Origin: Jejuia sp040720935
GTDB taxonomy: Bacteria > Bacteroidota > Bacteroidia > Flavobacteriales > Flavobacteriaceae
NCBI RefSeq assembly: GCF_040720935.1
Contig: NZ_JBFDAE010000011.1
Coordinates: forward strand, 100,228-164,227
Direction: 5' to 3'
DNA: 64,000 bases
The notes beneath the pieces were generated by a model that was not told the DNA's origin, did no database searches, and saw nothing but the letters and a program-made list of their open reading frames with translations. Positions 55,762 through 64,000 of this stretch are shown one piece after another (position 1 is the first letter of the stretch; each line of letters begins with the position of its first letter). Both the position numbers and the translations under genes were made by a program.

Positions 55762-56182
55762 AATTTTAATGATTTTTACTAAAAATAAACCAGAAAATAT
55801 TCTCAATTATGTCTAAAATTGAGACAATTACTACTCAACATTGAGAGTTAAGACCAACCGCAAAAAAACAAGGATAACAAGAAAGATAAACCACACAATT
55901 TTTACGATAAGTTGTATTTGTTGTTTTCTAAGAGAAAATAGTATTTAGAAATTCATAGAAACTAGAGGGTTCCTGCCTCACAGGAATGGGAAAACAACAT
56001 CATCACGAAAGAAAAAAGTCCCGTTCACTATCGGGAGAAGTATTCTCATGAATTGGAAGTAAAAACAAACAGATTGCTTCGTTTCTCTCGCAATGACAAA
56101 ACAAACAGATTGCCACAGCAAATTTTCAATTTGCTTCGCAATGACGAATAAATCCCTTCTTCGAGGGAATGACAAAAAAAAG
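55762..56182. repeat. Intergenic region rich in short dispersed palindromes
   Basis: No gene seen. It contains GATTGCTTCG...CGCAATGAC units near 56070-56150, CCCGTTCACTATCGGGAG (56030s) and CCCTTCTTCGAGGGAATGAC at 56155-56173. These resemble the repeats at 3085, 49686 and 61010 and look like pieces of several REP-like elements. Confidence 0.55.
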
Positions 56183-56749
56183 TTAAATCAAATTATTCCG
56201 CGTAGCATAACTAATCAGCTCCGCAGCATTTTTACAGCCTGTTTTTTCAAGAATAGTGCGCCGATACGTATCCACAGTATGCCGACTAATAAACAGGCTT
56301 TCTCCAATAGCTTTACTGTTTAAACCTTGACCTATCAAGCGTATAATTTCAAATTCGCGTTTACTAAGGTTGGTAAGTTCTTTTGTTTTGTAACGCTCTA
56401 GGGTGGCTTTAACTTCGTCTATATTAATCGGTTTTAATAAATAATCAAATACCCCATTTTTTATGGCTTTAATGGCGTAATGTTCATAAGCGGTTATATA
56501 AATAATTTTTGTATCTAGGTTGTTTTTATTAATATCATCTGCCAACTCCAACCCAGAACGCCCTGGCATTTCTATATCCATAAACACCAAATGGGGTTCG
56601 TGTTTTAAAATGGCTTCAAGGGCAATTTCGGCATTTTCAATAAGTCCTAAAAGCTCCACCTCTGGAAAATTATTAAAAAGCAATTTCATGCGATTTAATG
56701 CTCTTGGTTCATCATCTACTACTATTACTTTAATTGGCTTGTCACTCAT
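56183..56749 (-). CDS. Response regulator, receiver plus LuxR-type HTH
   Basis: 188 residues. Receiver domain 1-120 with the acidic pair DDE (12-14), phospho-acceptor Asp58 in FMDIEMPG, Thr in YITAYEHYA and Lys in LLKPINI. The LuxR/FixJ HTH follows (LSKREFEIIRLIGQGLNSKAIGE, ISRHTVDTYRRTI). It is encoded 84 nt after a histidine kinase and is its probable partner. Confidence 0.92.
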   Translation of the reverse strand: MSDKPIKVIVVDDEPRALNRMKLLFNNFPEVELLGLIENAEIALEAILKHEPHLVFMDIEMPGRSGLELADDINKNNLDTKIIYITAYEHYAIKAIKNGVFDYLLKPINIDEVKATLERYKTKELTNLSKREFEIIRLIGQGLNSKAIGESLFISRHTVDTYRRTILEKTGCKNAAELISYATRNNLI

Positions 56750-56833
56750 AATCTACATATTTTTTCACTATTATTAACATGAAAATTCTTTAAAAATAAT
56801 ATACTGTTCTCGCTATAAATATGATAATTGTCA

Positions 56834-58903
56834 TTAGTTCAATATTTTAATTTCAAATTTAACGCCCGATGGGTTTCCTAAATCATCAACCAACTCTATA
56901 AGCTGGTGCTTGATTTCCTTTTTATTCAATTTAGAATACAAATCAAAAATTTGTTCCATTATCAAAAGGCCATTGCCCGTGGAATTGGTTTTGTTACTGT
57001 TTTTGTGTCTCAAACCCACACCATTATCTTCAACACTTAATATTAAAACATCATTTTTATAGTTGGCATTTATGTTCAGCATGCCATTTTCTCTTAATAC
57101 CAACCCGTGCTTAATGGCGTTTTCCACATAGGTAAATAGCGCATGTTTGGGTATTTTTGTATCTAATTTTACGTTCTTGTCAATTGCAATGGTATAATCA
57201 AACCGATTACTAAAACGAATCTGCTGTAGTTTTATAAAATTCTCGGTATATGCCAACTCTTCTTTTAAAGTGGTTGCTATTTTATCAGAGTGTTGTAATG
57301 TTTTCCGCATAAATTTTGAAAACTGACTGATATAGGTATCGGCTTCCAGTTTATTATCCATAAGCGTCATTTCGCTAATGGTATTTATAGCGTTAAACAC
57401 AAAGTGTGGATCTACCTGATTTTTAATGGTCTTAATTTGAAGTTCTGATATCTCTTTTTCAATAGCCCGCTTCCTAGCTTCTCTAATGTCTTGTCCTTTA
57501 AGGACTAATAAAACCAAACCTAAAACACCTAGGTAAATGCCAAAATAGATAAGATACTGAAAAGCATATAAGGTATTATAACCGTATAAAAAAAGTTGGT
57601 TAACTCCTGCATTCTGAAAATATAATTGATTTTCGGAAGCATTTATTTGTTTAATCCCACAGCTCTGACAGTCTCCTTTAGAGTTCCCAGAATATTTAAA
57701 TGAAACGGGGTGCTTAAAATTATGTCTATAAATTGTTATGGTTTGTTTGTCTAAATGAAAGGCTAACCATTCCTTTTTACCATCCGCATCAATATCAATG
57801 TAATGTAACAGTCGAATATTGAGGTTTAATGAAATTGTTTTAATGACTTTTAAATCGTCATTAAAAAACAACAATTGGTTATGCTCTCTTTCATAAAGTG
57901 TAAATAGTTTTTCGTTAAATGGGAATAAAGAATTATAAGTGCCTTTAGGTAAAACAAACTCTTTTTCAATAATTCCTTTTGATGAAATTCGCAATAATTT
58001 TGAGGGTAATATTTGGTGTTGTCTAGATTTAAATAGCGCAATTAATGTATTCTGGTTTTCTTTTTTTGCTTTGGTTATTCTAAACCCACCAAGTGCCTTA
58101 AACTCTATAGGGGGAAATAAAAAATTTAAATCATGATCTAAAACCGTTAACCATGAGCTACTATCAGAACGTTTTGAATAGCTACTATCTATAGCATTTG
58201 CTGATGCATGGTTTCCAATAATAAATTCATTGTCAGCATCGTCATCTAAATTAAACACCCCAGAAATAAAAGCAGGATTTGTTAAATGTGCTGATTTGAT
58301 GATGCGATGATTTACATAATCATACTTATAAGTATGCCTGGGATTGGCTGAGAACCCCGTATTTAAATTAAAAACAACTTCATTGGCCAGCCCTTCAATA
58401 ATGGAGAAATTTCTACAAATACTGAGTCTGAAATCATAGGCATTATTAAACTTGCTAATGGTATCTACAAAAATACGTGTTGTAATGGTCTCCTTATTTT
58501 CAAATGGTTTTGTGATATTTAAAAAAACAGAATCGCGTACTTGAGATATCATATAAATTTCCTTAATCCCATTAGCATCTGCATCTACAAACCACAAATA
58601 TTTATGTAAGTATGGGAATTTACCCAAAACATTAAATTGATCTAAAAAATCGCCGTTAGATTTATAGAGTAAAAAACTCGCATGGCCTAGTGTGTTTGTT
58701 TGCGCTACTATTTTTTCGCTTTTATGGTCACCGTCCAAGTCATTGAAGTAAATAATACTTTCAGTACTATTTGATTGCTCTTTTTTTATTAGTTCGACTT
58801 TATATTTAGAAAAAGAATTTGGTAAACAAGCAATTATAGTAATTGAAACACAAAGTGCTATTACAAAGGGATTAAGCAAAATTGAAATTAATCGTTGCTT
58901 CAC
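56834..58903 (-). CDS. Sensor histidine kinase (LytS-type core) with VCBS-like periplasmic region
   Basis: 689 residues. N-terminal membrane anchor (LNPFVIALCVSITIIACL), then about 400 periplasmic residues with repeats of the FG-GAP/VCBS kind (FNDLDGDHKSEKIVAQ, VDADANGIKEIYMI, IDIDADGKKEWLAFH, LDDDADNEFIIGNH). A second helix (YLIYFGIYLGVLGLVLLVL) is followed by the His_kinase domain QVDPHFVFNAINTISEM with His500 and the ATPase motif YVENAIKHGL and SVEDNGVGLRH. The sensor part looks like a beta-propeller rather than a PAS or Cache domain. The partner regulator carries a LuxR HTH rather than LytTR. Confidence 0.88.
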   Translation of the reverse strand: MKQRLISILLNPFVIALCVSITIIACLPNSFSKYKVELIKKEQSNSTESIIYFNDLDGDHKSEKIVAQTNTLGHASFLLYKSNGDFLDQFNVLGKFPYLHKYLWFVDADANGIKEIYMISQVRDSVFLNITKPFENKETITTRIFVDTISKFNNAYDFRLSICRNFSIIEGLANEVVFNLNTGFSANPRHTYKYDYVNHRIIKSAHLTNPAFISGVFNLDDDADNEFIIGNHASANAIDSSYSKRSDSSSWLTVLDHDLNFLFPPIEFKALGGFRITKAKKENQNTLIALFKSRQHQILPSKLLRISSKGIIEKEFVLPKGTYNSLFPFNEKLFTLYEREHNQLLFFNDDLKVIKTISLNLNIRLLHYIDIDADGKKEWLAFHLDKQTITIYRHNFKHPVSFKYSGNSKGDCQSCGIKQINASENQLYFQNAGVNQLFLYGYNTLYAFQYLIYFGIYLGVLGLVLLVLKGQDIREARKRAIEKEISELQIKTIKNQVDPHFVFNAINTISEMTLMDNKLEADTYISQFSKFMRKTLQHSDKIATTLKEELAYTENFIKLQQIRFSNRFDYTIAIDKNVKLDTKIPKHALFTYVENAIKHGLVLRENGMLNINANYKNDVLILSVEDNGVGLRHKNSNKTNSTGNGLLIMEQIFDLYSKLNKKEIKHQLIELVDDLGNPSGVKFEIKILN

Positions 58904-59070
58904 TTAGAGAGACTGTGGTCGGTTTAGTTGATTACACAATAAAGTTAACGATTTTAACATTATTGTGTATGAAATACTTACAACAATCCAATTTTATGGC
59001 AGATATGTACTCAAAAACAAGTATGAAACATACTCAAAATATGCAGTTTGAAAATCAAAAACAGACGCAA

Positions 59071-60759
59071 TTAAAAACTATGAAACTCAATTAAATTAGC
59101 CTCATAATATTGATCTCCCAGTTTGGTTAAAAGATTTCTAATCTCATTACTATCTCCATTTACCACAAGCGCAGAATAGCCTATATTGTTCAAATTACCT
59201 AATCGTAAATCCTTGATATTTATATTTCTAGAAGCCAATGCCGATAATAATATTAACAAAACTCCAGGTGCATTATTGTGTTTTGTTAATATCACTTTTT
59301 TGCTCAAAGCCAAGTTTAACTTTACACCGTCCATTTCTAATAAATAAACACCTTTACTGTAATAATTGGGTAAAACAGCATCTTCCTTATAGGTAAGTTC
59401 TTTAAAAAGACCGCCATCTGTTCCTTTAATGAATTCAATGGCGCTTTCTACAGTTCCGTTGGCATTATCAATAGATAAAAACGCTACAGCAGTACCATCA
59501 TTATTCGATTTTAACCTAGCAGTATTTACATTTATCCCTTCGGAAGCTAAGGTGTTAAACAATGAAGAAATAACGCCAGGTTCATCTAAATGTTCAGAAA
59601 ACAAACCATTAACAATTCGTTTTGTATTCTTAGGCGTTTCATCAGTAACCGTAATTGATTTGCCCCATTTACGAATCCTAATGGCATTATACTCGCCCAT
59701 TCCTGTGGCACTTCTGTAAATATTTACAAATTCAGAAAATGAGCCACCAAAAGAAAAATCGGGTATAATACGTCTTTGAGTTTCATCTAGTCGTTGATTT
59801 AACAACTCTATCCCTTTATTTAAAACGGTATATTTTACCTTTAAATCATGGTCGTCAAAAATTGTTCTATTCTCAGGAATCAATTTTGAGTAACTCACAT
59901 AATTCTCATAACCGGCTTCTTGAATGTATTCTAAACTTTCCTTGTAATTTAAACCATAATATTTAACATGATGCGTATCTGTACCAACACATACTGGGAT
60001 TTGCAGCTCGTTGGCACGACGCAAAATACTTTGAACTGGATACACGCCAACACCTTTAAACTTACCCGCCATATTTACATCTAGTGATAAATTTCTATCG
60101 GCAATTAATTCTAAAAGTGTTCTGAATTTATTGGCCAAAGGATGCGAACTGGTTTCAAAATTTACCACAGCATCTGGCATATCCACATTTAATTTTGGCA
60201 AATCGATATGACCAATAATTTGAATCATATCCCCAAAACACTCAATCATTTGGATCATTTCGTTGAAATAACCATCCCAATACGCTTCAAGACTTCCTCT
60301 TAGTTTCAATAATTCTTGAGCTTCTTCTTTCGAGCCATCATAGGGCAAACCTTCTGGTGCAAAATGCACAGAACCAATCACATAATCGGCATCTTCGGCT
60401 TGAAATATTTTTGAACGGCTCCATTGCAAGCCTAAATCCGGTCCCATCCATTCCAATTCAACACCATATTTGATATTGATTTGTCCTTCATATTTTTTAC
60501 GAAGATTGGCAATACGCTTCGGGTAATTTAAATACGATTTATTCCCACGAATAAACTTAACTTGTGTTTCTCTTTCAGCGATATAGCGAAAATTGGTTAA
60601 CCTGGGAGAATGGATGATAAAGGTAATACTTGGGTTTCCAGCTTCAATCGCTTTATCTATAATATCCTCTAGTTTATCAATACCGTGCTTTACGTGATCC
60701 TGTTCCGTACCAGCATGGATACCGTGCGTTTCCCAAATAAATTCGTTAAGTTTTCTCAT
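59071..60759 (-). CDS. PHP-domain (HisJ-like) phosphatase fused to tandem ACT-like domains
   Basis: 562 residues. The first 330 form a PHP domain: IWETHGIHAGTEQDHVKHG, GVELEWMGPD, VIGSVHFAPEGLPYDG, QIIGHIDLPKL and VGTDTHHVKYYG supply the metal-binding His/Asp residues, as in histidinol-phosphatase HisJ. After a linker of about 80 residues, two ACT-like regions follow (EHLDEPGVISSLFNTLASEGIN and KHNNAPGVLLILLSALASRNI). ACT domains bind amino acids as regulators. Histidinol phosphatase is plausible but not proven; no his genes lie nearby. Confidence 0.8.
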   Translation of the reverse strand: MRKLNEFIWETHGIHAGTEQDHVKHGIDKLEDIIDKAIEAGNPSITFIIHSPRLTNFRYIAERETQVKFIRGNKSYLNYPKRIANLRKKYEGQINIKYGVELEWMGPDLGLQWSRSKIFQAEDADYVIGSVHFAPEGLPYDGSKEEAQELLKLRGSLEAYWDGYFNEMIQMIECFGDMIQIIGHIDLPKLNVDMPDAVVNFETSSHPLANKFRTLLELIADRNLSLDVNMAGKFKGVGVYPVQSILRRANELQIPVCVGTDTHHVKYYGLNYKESLEYIQEAGYENYVSYSKLIPENRTIFDDHDLKVKYTVLNKGIELLNQRLDETQRRIIPDFSFGGSFSEFVNIYRSATGMGEYNAIRIRKWGKSITVTDETPKNTKRIVNGLFSEHLDEPGVISSLFNTLASEGINVNTARLKSNNDGTAVAFLSIDNANGTVESAIEFIKGTDGGLFKELTYKEDAVLPNYYSKGVYLLEMDGVKLNLALSKKVILTKHNNAPGVLLILLSALASRNINIKDLRLGNLNNIGYSALVVNGDSNEIRNLLTKLGDQYYEANLIEFHSF

Positions 60760-61169
60760 GAATTAAAATGCTTTTATCCGTTAAGAATTTCAAATTTAAC
60801 CATTGAAATAGAATTTTAGGCTAAAAATTTATTGTTTTCAATAAATATTAAAGAATTTCATAAAAAGCAGCTATTCGGAGCAAGACACGGAGGCATTTCA
60901 TTGATTTTATTTTGATTTCAGGGATAAAAACCGAAATTCTAATATTTAGATTCCCGTTTTATTCATAGGTTTTTATTTCATATTAACGAATTCATGAATC
61001 TTTGATTTCACGGGAATGACAATTTCAACGGAAACCCCGATGCAAGCATACGGGGAATTCTATACGATTAAAAGTAATGTATTAATTCTGAAAAAATTTT
61101 CTAAATATAATCTAATACTAAGAATTCATTAAGGGTGTGAATTTTTAATGTTTTGCTTAAATTCGCTCT
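60760..61169. other. Intergenic region with REP-like element, copy 2
   Basis: No gene seen. At 61010-61060 it repeats the GGGAATGACAATTTCAA block of the element at 3085-3150, followed by hairpin CCCCG/CGGGG. The remainder is AT-rich; the recG promoter should lie close to 61130-61160, where no complete TAnnTTTG box was found. Confidence 0.5.
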
Positions 61170-63713
61170 ATGTCTATTAATTTACAAACTCCCATAGATT
61201 ATTTAAAAGGCGTAGGCCCCAATCGAGCGGATTTATTGCGCAAGGAGCTGAATATACATACCTATCAGGATATTCTGAATTTATTTCCGAATCGCTATAT
61301 CGACCGTACTCAGTATTATAAAATCAACCAACTGCAACCTAACAATGCCGATGTACAGGTTATTGGAAAAATAACGGGGTTTAAGGAAGTAGCCCAAAAA
61401 CGTGGAAAACGATTGGTGGCCACCTTTCAAGATGATACAGGCACTATGGAATTGGTATGGTTTCGAGGACAGAAATGGATTCGCGAGCGCCTAAAATTGA
61501 ATACGCCCTATGTGATCTTTGGAAAAACAAATGTGTTTGGTGGAAAATTTAATATGCCACATCCAGATATAGAAACCGTTGACGAACATAAAAAAGGATT
61601 GAGTTCGGGCATTCAACCCATTTATCCTTCTACTGAAAAATTAGCGAATAGAGGGATTAGTAATCGTGTAATTAGTAAAATAGTGCAACAGCTATTTTTA
61701 GAAACCAAAGGCAAATTTGTAGAAACATTATCTGATGTTATTCTTTCTGAATTAAAACTGATTTCTAAACCTGAAGCGTTACTAAATATCCATTTTCCGA
61801 AGAGTCAAGAACTATTGGCAAAAGCACAATTTAGATTAAAATTTGAAGAGCTGTTCTATATTCAATTGCAATTAATTCTGAAGAATTTAATCCATAAATC
61901 GAAAATAAAAGGCTTTCAATTTGAAAAAGTGGGCGATTATTTTAACAGCTTTTACAATGACCATTTACCCTTTGAATTGACCAATGCACAGAAGCGGGTT
62001 TTAAAGGAAATTAGGGCAGATTTGGGGAGTAATGCACAGATGAATCGCTTATTACAGGGCGATGTGGGTTCCGGAAAGACCATAGTAGCCTTCATGTCAA
62101 TGCTCATGGCACTTGACAATGGTTTTCAGGCTTGTTTGATGGCGCCGACTGAAATTTTGTCAGTCCAACACTATAACGGATTATTAAAATGGTGTAATAA
62201 ATTGAATATCAGTATTCAATTACTTACTGGTTCAACTAAAACTTCAAAACGCAAAGAAATTCACGAAGCTTTAGAAAATGGCGAATTAAAGATACTGGTT
62301 GGCACTCACGCACTTCTTGAAGACAAAGTGAAATTTAAGAATTTAGGGTTAGCTATTATTGATGAACAACATAGGTTTGGAGTGGCGCAAAGGAGTAAAT
62401 TGTGGAAAAAGGGCGGCCCTCCCCAGTCCTCCCATGGGGCCAAAGCCCAAACAATACGCAAAAAATATATGACGGCTCGTCCATCCGCATATAAATTGCT
62501 AAAGGAATTACAAACGCAGAATAAAAAACACTCCACTCAAGCTGAACAGGTTTTGTGGGAATGTTTACGAGGAAAAAAATTGGGTTATAAATTCAGAAGA
62601 CAGCATATTGTTGACGAATTTATTATAGATTTCGTCAATATCGAAAAAAATTTGGCAATTGAAGTGGACGGTGGCTACCACACTACAATCGAACAAAAGG
62701 AAGCTGATGAACTACGCACTAAGATTCTGAATGAAATAGGTTTTAAGGTTATTCGGTTTACAAATGAACAAGTATTAGGAGATATAGATAACGTTTTAAA
62801 TTATATAGAGAAAGCTTTGGAAAGCCTCCCCTCCGGGGAGGTTGGAGGGGCTTCTTTTATTCCACCCCACATTTTAGTGATGACCGCAACCCCCATACCC
62901 AGAACCCTCGCTATGTCCGTTTATGGCGATTTAGATATTTCCGTGATTGATGAGTTGCCTCCGGGTAGAAAATCGATTAAAACCGTACATCGCTACGATT
63001 CCAATCGGTTAAAAGTGTTTCGATTTATTCGGGATGAAATCAAAAAAGGGCGACAAGTGTATATCGTATATCCATTAATTCAAGAAAGTGAAGCTTTGGA
63101 CTATAAGGATTTGATGGACGGCTATGCCAGTATAGAGCGGGATTTTCCAAAACCGGAATATCAGATATCCATTGTGCACGGTAAAATGAAACCTGCCGAT
63201 AAAGATTATGAAATGCAACGTTTTATCAAAGGCGAAACCCAAATCATGGTGGCCACAACCGTTATTGAGGTTGGAGTGAACGTTCCAAATGCTTCGGTTA
63301 TGATTATAGAAAGCGCAGAGCGTTTTGGATTATCGCAACTACATCAATTAAGAGGGCGTGTGGGTCGTGGTGCAGAACAAAGTTATTGCATATTAATGAC
63401 GAGCCATAAATTAAATGAAAACAGTAAAACGCGTTTAGAAACCATGGTGCGCACAAACGATGGTTTTGAAGTTGCCGATGTAGATTTAAAATTACGCGGC
63501 CCTGGAGATCTTATGGGCACACAACAAAGCGGTATTTTAAATTTAAGAATTGCAGATATTGTTAAGGACAAAGCTATTTTACAGCAAGCACGACATTATG
63601 CAAAAAAGATTTTATATGATGATCCTTCGTTAGTTAGCCCTAAAAACGAAGTGATTTTAAATACTTATATAGCTATGGGTAAGTATAAGAATATTTGGAA
63701 TTATATTAGTTAA
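61170..63713 (+). CDS. recG: ATP-dependent DNA helicase RecG carrying an in-frame nuclease-domain insertion
   Basis: 847 residues, against about 700 for ordinary RecG. The N-terminal wedge domain contains an OB fold (VQVIGKITGFKEVAQKRG). Helicase motifs are LLQGDVGSGKTIVAF (I), LMAPTEILSVQHY (Ia), LAIIDEQHRFGVAQRSK (II), then after the insertion VMTATPIPRTLAM (III), VATTVIEVGVNVPNAS (V) and QLRGRVGRG (VI). Residues about 415-563 are foreign: a DUF559-type nuclease domain sits between motifs II and III, exactly where RecG would read LWKK...IPPHILVM. The frame is kept throughout, so the protein may be functional with the extra domain looped out, or the insert may be spliced or otherwise processed. 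RecG remodels stalled forks and Holliday junctions. Confidence 0.95.
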   Translation: MSINLQTPIDYLKGVGPNRADLLRKELNIHTYQDILNLFPNRYIDRTQYYKINQLQPNNADVQVIGKITGFKEVAQKRGKRLVATFQDDTGTMELVWFRGQKWIRERLKLNTPYVIFGKTNVFGGKFNMPHPDIETVDEHKKGLSSGIQPIYPSTEKLANRGISNRVISKIVQQLFLETKGKFVETLSDVILSELKLISKPEALLNIHFPKSQELLAKAQFRLKFEELFYIQLQLILKNLIHKSKIKGFQFEKVGDYFNSFYNDHLPFELTNAQKRVLKEIRADLGSNAQMNRLLQGDVGSGKTIVAFMSMLMALDNGFQACLMAPTEILSVQHYNGLLKWCNKLNISIQLLTGSTKTSKRKEIHEALENGELKILVGTHALLEDKVKFKNLGLAIIDEQHRFGVAQRSKLWKKGGPPQSSHGAKAQTIRKKYMTARPSAYKLLKELQTQNKKHSTQAEQVLWECLRGKKLGYKFRRQHIVDEFIIDFVNIEKNLAIEVDGGYHTTIEQKEADELRTKILNEIGFKVIRFTNEQVLGDIDNVLNYIEKALESLPSGEVGGASFIPPHILVMTATPIPRTLAMSVYGDLDISVIDELPPGRKSIKTVHRYDSNRLKVFRFIRDEIKKGRQVYIVYPLIQESEALDYKDLMDGYASIERDFPKPEYQISIVHGKMKPADKDYEMQRFIKGETQIMVATTVIEVGVNVPNASVMIIESAERFGLSQLHQLRGRVGRGAEQSYCILMTSHKLNENSKTRLETMVRTNDGFEVADVDLKLRGPGDLMGTQQSGILNLRIADIVKDKAILQQARHYAKKILYDDPSLVSPKNEVILNTYIAMGKYKNIWNYIS
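62412..62858 (+). mobile_element. DUF559 nuclease-domain insertion inside recG
   Basis: About 447 nt (149 codons) interrupting recG. It starts in a GC-rich palindrome-like stretch (GGCGGCCCTCCCCAGTCC) and ends in another (CCTCCCCTCCGGGGAGG, a perfect 7-bp hairpin, then TTGGAGGGGCTTC). Between them lies a DUF559/Vsr-like endonuclease domain: QAEQVLWECLRGKKLGYKFR, DEFIIDFVN, AIEVDGGYH and IGFKVIRFTNEQV. These supply the Glu, Asp and ExD residues of the PD-(D/E)xK fold. An internal ATG at 62469 could permit separate expression. Confidence 0.85.
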
Positions 63714-64000
63714 GTCAACACAAAACTTATCTAAAGCCGCTTATCTTCTAAGGAATGACATTCATTAGGAACTAATCAATTAGCAGAAATCATAAGTAAT
63801 AAACAAAAAGAAAAAGGTTTTATAAAATCGAATGTTCCAAAAAGAAATTCTTACATATTTAATTTAGGAGGTAATATGGATCAAGTCAAAAAGTTGTGTG
63901 TGAATTGGAATAAGATTCCGATTTTTGTTTAAAAAAAGAACCTTGGACAATTATCTAGACTTACTCAAACTTATCTTACCTGAATTTCTGATCAATCATT
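63714..64000. other. Downstream region with a possible gene remnant
   Basis: No complete gene. A 57-codon open stretch without a start (63759-63932, plus strand) has protein-like composition (LAEIISNKQKEKGFIKSN) and ends in TAA; it could be the tail of a decayed gene. No family was recognised. Confidence 0.3.

Noticed and set aside
58882..59094. Plus-strand ORF of 70 codons between the histidine kinase and the PHP gene
   Set aside because: Overlaps both neighbouring genes at its ends and has no recognisable feature beyond a weak hydrophobic stretch.
62412..62858. Intein in RecG
   Set aside because: No intein start Cys/Ser, block B TxxH or terminal HN motifs are seen; the inserted domain is DUF559-like, so only a nuclease-bearing insertion is supported.

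Overview
The window comes from a low-GC member of the Bacteroidota, most likely a marine-type Flavobacteriaceae. The evidence is a menaquinone operon (menE, menC, menA, menB), type IX secretion and gliding proteins (a giant PKD/SprB-like adhesin with a gliding-type C-terminal domain, a PorP/SprF-like partner, a protein with a type A sorting tail), a type II-C CRISPR system with a very large Cas9, and several promoters of the Bacteroidota TAnnTTTG type. No tRNA or rRNA gene was seen.

Layout. 1-6.4 kb: menaquinone operon on the minus strand, interleaved with a CPBP protease, a DUF2490 porin-like protein and a UPF0173 hydrolase. 6.6-11.1 kb: housekeeping genes (ung, holA), an HsdR-N-like nuclease-fold protein, a glycosyltransferase and an OmpA-type lipoprotein. 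11.4-21.3 kb: a complete II-C CRISPR locus. It has 34 repeats of 46 nt plus one decayed repeat, cas2, cas1 and a 1689-residue cas9, then a HIRAN-domain gene with a Tat-like leader, and a divergent tracrRNA with its own promoter and terminator. 21.4-22.9 kb: a Sua5/YciO protein and a lipoprotein esterase.

23.1-36.5 kb: the most unusual region, a minus-strand cluster that looks like a natural-product (RiPP/bacteriocin) locus. Two Cys-rich precursors share a GG leader and a CCxSC core motif. Around them are two TlpA-like lipoprotein oxidoreductases plus a third TlpA remnant, a VKOR-thioredoxin fusion with a degenerate C39-like N-terminus, a C39 peptidase-ABC exporter, an HlyD adaptor, a stand-alone SpaB_C/thiopeptide-type protein, two glycosyltransferases, an APS kinase and a sulfotransferase. 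Leader cleavage and export, disulfide formation, and possibly glycosylation and sulfation, could be encoded together. Two copies of a structured intergenic element, each carrying a plus-strand TATATTTG box, sit upstream of the two precursors.

36.9-64 kb: pcrA, a glutamate-synthase-like protein, a patatin, the giant T9SS adhesin with its PorP-like partner, an M1 aminopeptidase, an LRR/T9SS protein, a LuxR-type regulator with a histidine kinase that has a VCBS-like sensor region, a PHP-ACT fusion protein, and a recG interrupted in frame by a DUF559-type nuclease domain. Short palindromic dispersed repeats are scattered through the intergenic DNA.

All family calls come from reading translated sequence and recalling family motifs; no database search was run.
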